NCBI RefSeq assembly: GCF_900129865.1
Contig: NZ_FQXD01000006.1
Span: forward strand, 62,001 to 126,000
Length of the DNA: 64,000 nucleotides
Direction: 5' to 3'
Origin: Virgibacillus chiguensis
GTDB taxonomy: Bacteria > Bacillota > Bacilli > Bacillales > Amphibacillaceae
Shown piece by piece: positions 58,166 through 64,000 of this stretch. Under the pieces are notes generated by a model. The model had not been told where the DNA came from. It ran no database searches and saw only the letters and a list, made by a program, of their open reading frames with translations. The position numbers were made by a program, and so were the translations under genes. Every line of letters begins with the position of its first letter. Position 1 is the stretch's first letter.

Positions 58166-58415
58166 TTTCAGAAACAAACTTTGTTAACCTTTCAATAGCC
58201 TGTTCTTCATCTGTTCCGTCAGCAATAAGTGTAATCTCTTCTCCAGCAACTATAGCTATGCTCATTAATCCCATAATGCTTTTTGCGTTCACTTTTTTCC
58301 CATTTTTTTCAATGAAAACATGAGCATGAAAACGATTTGCTTCTTGAACAAATTCCGCTGCTGGTCTAGCTTGTAGACCAGTAGAAAGATTTACTTTAAT
58401 TATCCGTTCAACCAA
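58161..58415 (-). CDS. crh: Catabolite repression HPr-like protein Crh
   Basis: An 84-aa HPr paralogue. The PTS phospho-His is replaced by Gln (Q15 in STGLQARPAA), while the regulatory Ser is present (S46 in NAKSIMGLMS). It therefore cannot carry sugar-transport phosphate but, once phosphorylated on Ser46 by HPrK, can act as a CcpA co-repressor. End of the nudix-rapZ-yvcK-whiA-crh block. Confidence 0.97.
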   Translation of the reverse strand: MVERIIKVNLSTGLQARPAAEFVQEANRFHAHVFIEKNGKKVNAKSIMGLMSIAIVAGEEITLIADGTDEEQAIERLTKFVSET

Positions 58416-58624
58416 TTAGATCATCCTCTCTCCCTCTACAGTAAGCGTTATCATTCTCCTCTGATATCGCTAGCATCAACCTAAAAGCCTTCCCATATCG
58501 CTTTTACTTTATGCAAACTATTACTACAACATGGGAGAGAGGAACCCCTCTCCATGTTATCGCATCTATGCAAAACATTTATAATTTACAACCATTATAT
58601 CATGGTACATTTTGTAAGCAAAGA

Positions 58625-59569
58625 TTAAGGTACAAACTCGCCATTTCTAATTTTTTCGGCGAAGTCATCGATTTTCTTCAAACGATGATTTACACCTGAT
58701 TTAGATATCTTACCACTTTCTACTAATTGGCCTAATTCTTTCAAGGAAACTTCTTGGTGTTTCACACGGAGAACAGCAATTTCCTTGAGCTTTTCTGGTA
58801 GCTGCTCCAAACCAACTGTACGATCAATGAACTGTATGTTTTCAATTTGGCGAAAAGCTGCTCCGATTGTTTTATTTAAGTTTGCTGTTTCACAGTTAAC
58901 AATACGGTTAACCGAATTGCGCATATCTCGAACAATACGCACATCTTCAAATTTAAATAGAGCATTATAAGCACCAATTATACTTAAGAATTCTGAAATT
59001 TTTTCTGCTTCTTTTATATAAACTATATACCCGTTTTTTCGTTCTAATTTACGAGCATGTAATTCAAATTGGTTAAGCAAATCACAAAATGAATTATTAT
59101 GTTCCTCATAAATATTAAAAATTTCCAGATGGTAAGAAGACGTCTCTGGATTGTTCACTGACCCACCAGCAAGAAATGCTCCACGCAAATAAGCTCTCTT
59201 ACAACAAGACTTATGAATAAGATGATCAGAAATAACCCGATTAAACGTCATTGGTTCTTGCAAAATATGGAGATCTACTAAAATTGGTCTTACACCTTCA
59301 TTCAAACGAACAATATATACATTATTTTTTTTCAATTTCATTTTCTTTCTTACTAATAATTCCACTCTTGTATCATAAGTTGCTTTAATTAAAGAATAAA
59401 TCCTTCTCGCTATAGCAGCATTTTCCGTCTGTATATCCAAAGTATATTTTTGCTTTGATATTGAAATTGCCCCATTCATTCGAACTAATGCAGCTAATTC
59501 CGCATATTTACAGCAATCATCTACTTCGATTGCTGTTAATTCTTTTTTTATTTCGGAAGCAAAGGACAT
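58625..59569 (-). CDS. whiA: WhiA, DNA-binding cell division/chromosome protein
   Basis: A 314-aa protein with an N-terminal LAGLIDADG-like domain (about 90-215; [19 protein letters not shown]) and a C-terminal HTH (about 250-305; [20 protein letters not shown]). Homing-endonuclease catalysis is lost in this family. In Bacillus it links cell division and chromosome segregation. Lies 180 bases after yvcK. Confidence 0.96.
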   Translation of the reverse strand: MSFASEIKKELTAIEVDDCCKYAELAALVRMNGAISISKQKYTLDIQTENAAIARRIYSLIKATYDTRVELLVRKKMKLKKNNVYIVRLNEGVRPILVDLHILQEPMTFNRVISDHLIHKSCCKRAYLRGAFLAGGSVNNPETSSYHLEIFNIYEEHNNSFCDLLNQFELHARKLERKNGYIVYIKEAEKISEFLSIIGAYNALFKFEDVRIVRDMRNSVNRIVNCETANLNKTIGAAFRQIENIQFIDRTVGLEQLPEKLKEIAVLRVKHQEVSLKELGQLVESGKISKSGVNHRLKKIDDFAEKIRNGEFVP

Positions 59570-59749
59570 ACTTATCCCTCCCTTCTACAGATCAATAGTA
59601 GGTGCTATTAACGGCGGCCACCAAGGCTACAGATTACATTGTTTCGTTTTTAAAATAAATTTTTCTGTGAAAGCTATTTCCTTTCTTGCTCCTATTACAC
59701 TAGTTCTTCAAATACAAAATTGACGTGACACCTTTTTTATCTACAATAT

Positions 59750-60709
59750 TCATTTGTTCAAAAGCGAATGTAGCAATGATGCAATTTTATGATTATCATG
59801 CCTTAAAGTAGGCTGTGTCGGATCAATAATATCTCCCTCTATAATTTGCAGGCCCATACCTATTAAACGCTCTATATCATATACCACGGGAGAAGCGTTT
59901 TCTTCTGCATACATCTCTCGTATCGTTTTTTCAATGGGTTCATTATGTACGACAATCGCATCAACACTCGCTTCTCCAATATGATCACAAATAGCTTGCA
60001 CGTGGTCAGCAGCTGTATAACCAGTAGTTTCGCCCTCTTGCGTCATGACATTACAAACATATACCACTTGGCATTTTGCATTTTTTATTGCTTCTGCTAT
60101 TTGTGGCATAATGATGGTCGGCATGATACTTGTATACAAGCTACCAGGTGCAATAACGATTAAATCGGCATTATTTAGAGCACGTACTGCATTCGGTAAT
60201 GGTTCAACAGGCTGCGGGCTTAAAAAAACACGTTTTATTCTTTTGTTAGATAAAGGAATTTTCGACTCCCCAGACACGATTGTCCCGTCCTCCATTTCAG
60301 CATGGAGCGACATGTTATCATTTGAGATCGGATATATTTTTCCTTTTACATTTAGGACGCGAGAGATTTCTCTAATCCCCATATTAAAATTCCCCGTAAT
60401 CGAACTCATTGCTGCTAGGAGTAAATTTCCAAGTGAATGACCAGATAAGCCATTACAAACATCAAAACGATGCTGAAATAATTCAATTAACATCGGTTCA
60501 GCATCAGATAAAGCTGCAATCACGTTACGAATATCCCCTGGAGCAGGAATTGCCATTTCATTACGTAACCTTCCCGTACTTCCTCCATCATCGGCTACAG
60601 TAACTAATGCTGTTAAATGAATAGGTAAATCCTTCAGACCTCGGAGTAGGACAGGCATCCCCGTTCCCCCTCCAACAACTACTACATTCGGACGTTTCTC
60701 CTCAGTCAT
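59750..60709 (-). CDS. yvcK: YvcK/GlmR-type gluconeogenesis factor
   Basis: A 319-aa CofD-like protein: VVVVGGGTGMPVLLRGLKD, TVADDGGSTGRLR, GHSLGNLLLAAM. Binds UDP-GlcNAc and supports envelope precursor supply on gluconeogenic carbon sources in Bacillus. ATG 60709 (AAAGGGAC upstream) is the start; the frame stays open far upstream without an RBS. Its start overlaps the rapZ end region. Confidence 0.95.
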   Translation of the reverse strand: MTEEKRPNVVVVGGGTGMPVLLRGLKDLPIHLTALVTVADDGGSTGRLRNEMAIPAPGDIRNVIAALSDAEPMLIELFQHRFDVCNGLSGHSLGNLLLAAMSSITGNFNMGIREISRVLNVKGKIYPISNDNMSLHAEMEDGTIVSGESKIPLSNKRIKRVFLSPQPVEPLPNAVRALNNADLIVIAPGSLYTSIMPTIIMPQIAEAIKNAKCQVVYVCNVMTQEGETTGYTAADHVQAICDHIGEASVDAIVVHNEPIEKTIREMYAEENASPVVYDIERLIGMGLQIIEGDIIDPTQPTLRHDNHKIASLLHSLLNK

Positions 60710-60710
60710 A

Positions 60711-61592
60711 TTATTGTCCCTTTCTTTTATCAATATCACGATGCGTGACGTGTGTAATATAGTCTTTATGCAATTCTTTAGCGAAATGTTCAGCCAGTGC
60801 GACGGAGCGATGCTGCCCACCAGTACAACCAATGGCAACAACCAATTGTGACTTTCCTTCTTTTTTATATTGTGGTAACATGAATTGCAATAAATCAAGT
60901 ACTTTTACGATAAATTTTTGTGTATCTGTCCATCGAAATACATAAGAAGATACATCTTTATTTAAACCTGTTAATGGTTGTAAATTTGTTACATAATGAG
61001 GATTCGGCAAAAAACGAACATCGAATACAAGATCGGCGTCAATTGGTAAACCATATTTGAAACCAAATGAAACCATGTGCACAGAAAATACTTCTTGATC
61101 TTCTTCTGAATACTTTTGAACAATCTTTTCACGAAGCTCTCTCGGCTTTAAATTCGTCGTGTCAATAATTCTTTGTGCTCTTCCTCTTAGTTCATCCAAT
61201 ATTTCTCGTTCTTGCCGGATTCCATTAAGCGGTAAACCTCCAACCGCCAGCGGATGTGAGCGCCTCGTTTCTTTATACCTACTGACAAGCTTTTCATCTT
61301 TTGCATCTAAGAATAGAACATGTTCATCTAACCATTCTTCATCTGCTAAAGTATCCAAAGATTCAAACAAGGAATCAAAAAATTCTCTAGCACGTAAATC
61401 CATGACAATAGCTACCCGCTGTATATTGTTTGTAGAATCTCTCATGAGTTCAATAAATTTTGGCAATAATGTAGGAGGAAGATTGTCAACGCAATAGTAC
61501 CCTAAATCTTCAAAACTTTGCACTGCAACCGTTTTACCGGCACCTGACATTCCTGTAATAATTACTAATTTTGTTTCAAGATTTTTACTCAT
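60711..61592 (-). CDS. rapZ: RNase adapter RapZ / YvcJ nucleotide-binding protein
   Basis: A 293-aa protein: Walker [13 protein letters not shown], Walker B-like [11 protein letters not shown], and the C-terminal [18 protein letters not shown] 61592 (AGAGGGAG 9 bases upstream) preferred over ATG 61598. In B. subtilis the equivalent YvcJ has GTPase activity; the sRNA-adapter role is established in enterobacteria only. Confidence 0.95.
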   Translation of the reverse strand: MSKNLETKLVIITGMSGAGKTVAVQSFEDLGYYCVDNLPPTLLPKFIELMRDSTNNIQRVAIVMDLRAREFFDSLFESLDTLADEEWLDEHVLFLDAKDEKLVSRYKETRRSHPLAVGGLPLNGIRQEREILDELRGRAQRIIDTTNLKPRELREKIVQKYSEEDQEVFSVHMVSFGFKYGLPIDADLVFDVRFLPNPHYVTNLQPLTGLNKDVSSYVFRWTDTQKFIVKVLDLLQFMLPQYKKEGKSQLVVAIGCTGGQHRSVALAEHFAKELHKDYITHVTHRDIDKRKGQ

Positions 61593-61643
61593 ATTCATTA
61601 TCTCCCTCTTTCATTGGCTTCCTTGCAGAATGACATTAGAAAA

Positions 61644-62114
61644 TTACTTCGTATCGGACGAACCATCTATTCGATAGGTAATCAAATCATCTTTAGGTGT
61701 ATAAGTAAAAGTTCCTGATACAACATGTTTACTTTCCAGAATATGCTTATAAATTAACCGGTCACCTTCAGCCATCGGTAACTGTAATACCTGATTCACG
61801 GGAACCCATTGCAGCTCTCCTTCTCTACAAAAATCTGCCAGTTTACCGCTGTAGTCTTGACAAGTGAATGTATACATCATCCATTCTTTCATCTGTTGAT
61901 CATCTTGTAAAACATTGAATGTAAATACCCCAGCTAAACGCGGATTTTGAATAGTCAAATTAGTTTCCTCTTTATATTCTCTAATAACGGCTTCTTTTAT
62001 CGTTTCACCAGATTCCATCTTTCCACCAGGCATTGCATACCAGCCATGCTTCGGTTTTTTTAATAATAAAATATGGTCTTGTTTTAATAATATGCAATTT
62101 GCTACTTGTTGCAT
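61644..62114 (-). CDS. Nudix hydrolase (YvcI-like)
   Basis: A 156-aa protein with a full Nudix box, GKMESGETIKEAVIREYKEE, then TNL. YvcI-like members hydrolyse oxidised or non-canonical nucleoside triphosphates. ATG 62114 has AGAGGTGATAGGA upstream; a GTG at 62123 is inside that site. 45 bases before rapZ. Confidence 0.92.
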   Translation of the reverse strand: MQQVANCILLKQDHILLLKKPKHGWYAMPGGKMESGETIKEAVIREYKEETNLTIQNPRLAGVFTFNVLQDDQQMKEWMMYTFTCQDYSGKLADFCREGELQWVPVNQVLQLPMAEGDRLIYKHILESKHVVSGTFTYTPKDDLITYRIDGSSDTK

Positions 62115-62422
62115 TCCTATCACCTCTAAATGAACCGAAACTAAATAAACAAACTTTCTTTCCCTATCTAATTATACTAGTTTTATGTTGAAAATGAAAC
62201 TTCCTAAAAGCAAGAGAATGACAAGCTATGATATGGAGATGGAAACATATGCTAATGAGGCGCTACTAACGAGAAAGGAAAACAGACTTTATTGCTTCAT
62301 GACACAGCAAGAACAAATTTCGGGAGTGTCTTCGTTTCTTCTTTTCGCAAAAACTTGTCTATCACCCGGGTGTTTTTAGGAAAATCTTTGTTGTTTTTGT
62401 TATACTTTACGTCTAAAAACAG
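62115..62422. other. Gap between nudix gene and trxB terminator
   Basis: 308 bases. Holds one diverged hairpin-repeat copy (62347-62378) and otherwise nothing recognised; a 64-codon plus-strand frame lacks a ribosome site and runs into the repeat. Confidence 0.4.
62347..62378 (+). repeat. Short hairpin repeat, diverged
   Basis: AAAAACTTGTCTATCACCCGG then GTGTTTTTAGG; the first half matches the family, the stem is weakened. Confidence 0.4.
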
Positions 62423-62450
62423 AAAAAAACACAGATACGTGATCTGTGTC
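62423..62450 (-). terminator. Terminator of trxB
   Basis: Minus-strand ACACAGAT/ATCTGTGT stem with a 5-base loop followed by TTTTTTT. Confidence 0.9.
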
Positions 62451-62582
62451 CATTAACTAATCTATCTATTAAAAGGGGGTCAATTAGTTATTTTTATTAT
62501 AACCCATGAATATTGCGCTTATATTACAGCGCGATTAAAAAGCAATGACTCATCGTAAATTTTTCTTAAAAGAAACCTCTAA

Positions 62583-63602
<1,020 letters not shown>

Positions 63603-63624
63603 CTATTATTCTGCTCAAGGCGCT

Positions 63625-64000
63625 TCAACACTCATGCCAAGGTGTATTTTCGTTTTTTAGTTCAGGATGTTTTTTACACCCTTCCCTCCAAATAGACATG
63701 GCTTTTTCATGGTCTCCTATATGGTATGAAGCTAATGCATAAAAGCGAAAATATGATAAATGCCCATTCAATTTGTCTTTTTTAAGCATTTTAAACCTAT
63801 CTACAGCAGCTGCATACTGCCCTGTTCGGGCTAATGTTACTGCAATACGTAATTTTTGTTGCTCGTGAATTGGATATACTTTTAGTAATGGCTCGATATA
63901 GAAATTATATGCTTCCATTTGACCTAAATAATAATTAAATATAGCTAAATTACTGCATCCATATAGTGAAGTTGGATTTGATTCCATTTCTTCAAGCTCC
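63625..64000 (-). CDS. TPR-repeat protein (YvcD-like), 5' end outside the window
   Basis: The visible 125 codons are open to the window edge. Helical repeats of TPR type: LAIFNYYLGQMEAYNFYIEP, IAVTLARTGQYAAAVDRFKM, FYALASYHIGDHEKAMSIWR. Ends HEC. Same place next to trxB as YvcD in B. subtilis. Function unknown. Confidence 0.85.
   Translation of the reverse strand, partial: ELEEMESNPTSLYGCSNLAIFNYYLGQMEAYNFYIEPLLKVYPIHEQQKLRIAVTLARTGQYAAAVDRFKMLKKDKLNGHLSYFRFYALASYHIGDHEKAMSIWREGCKKHPELKNENTPWHEC

Noticed and set aside
62185-62379. 64-codon plus-strand frame
   Set aside because: No ribosome site and its end runs into a hairpin-repeat copy.

Overview
The window is low-GC Firmicute DNA, most likely from a moderately halophilic spore-forming Bacillaceae of the Virgibacillus/Oceanobacillus type. 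Evidence: a Ger(x)C spore-germination lipoprotein, LiaFSR and Bce-type envelope-stress systems, CggR control of gapA, Crh, CtsR control of clpP, a BCCT betaine carrier, and Bacillus-like gene orders (secG-est-rnr-smpB-ssrA; cggR-gapA-pgk-tpiA-gpmI-eno; TPR-trxB-nudix-rapZ-yvcK-whiA-crh). It is ordinary chromosome; no prophage, IS element or CRISPR array was seen.

1-8 kb: a guanidine-I riboswitch reading off the left edge, a BCCT transporter, a VOC protein, a CwlO-like endopeptidase with a WalR-like site, isocitrate lyase with a 33-aa zinc-ribbon gene beside it, and an FUSC-family membrane protein. 8-18 kb: a lia stress operon (liaIH, terminator, liaFSR), DedA, a decayed LLM oxidoreductase, a DUF1836 protein, hemolysin III, a CBS protein, yppG and a solitary gerC. 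18-23 kb: a BceRS-BceAB peptide-antibiotic module with a BceR-type site. 23-28 kb: tmRNA, smpB, rnr, carboxylesterase, secG. 28-37 kb: an alpha/beta hydrolase, ptsI without ptsH, a TPP-riboswitch-controlled ThiXYZ-type operon, and an HTH/membrane-protein pair. 37-47 kb: the lower glycolytic genes with their CggR operator, a hydrolase, a glutaredoxin-like protein and rpoN (sigL). 47-56 kb: an RNase H-like protein, a YrzF-like kinase, aroD, aroK, YolD, a WYL-like mini-protein, a frameshifted Mistic homologue, and 5-oxoprolinase genes pxpBC and pxpA-ycsG in divergent units. 56-64 kb: RidA, tRNA-Arg(CCG), clpP, and the crh-whiA-yvcK-rapZ-nudix-trxB-TPR block.

The genes form known functional groups: cell-envelope stress sensing (Lia, Bce, CwlO), central carbon flow and its control (CggR-GapA to enolase, PtsI, Crh, YvcK, RapZ, AceA), trans-translation and RNA decay (ssrA, SmpB, RNase R), and vitamin or amino-acid by-product metabolism (thiamine precursor uptake, 5-oxoproline, shikimate).

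The least explained material is intergenic. A short hairpin repeat (core ACTTGGC-loop-GCCAAGT, with a third segment TGGCG that can compete for the same strand) recurs about a dozen times with compensatory changes. A longer element of about 250 bp is present in three diverged copies plus fragments. Other points for follow-up are the Mistic homologue interrupted at a C7 tract, the zinc-ribbon microgene and repeated TGTTATA-type palindromes near aceA, and a 7-codon ORF with a near-perfect Shine-Dalgarno upstream of bceRS. All calls were made by reading the sequence; no database search was possible.
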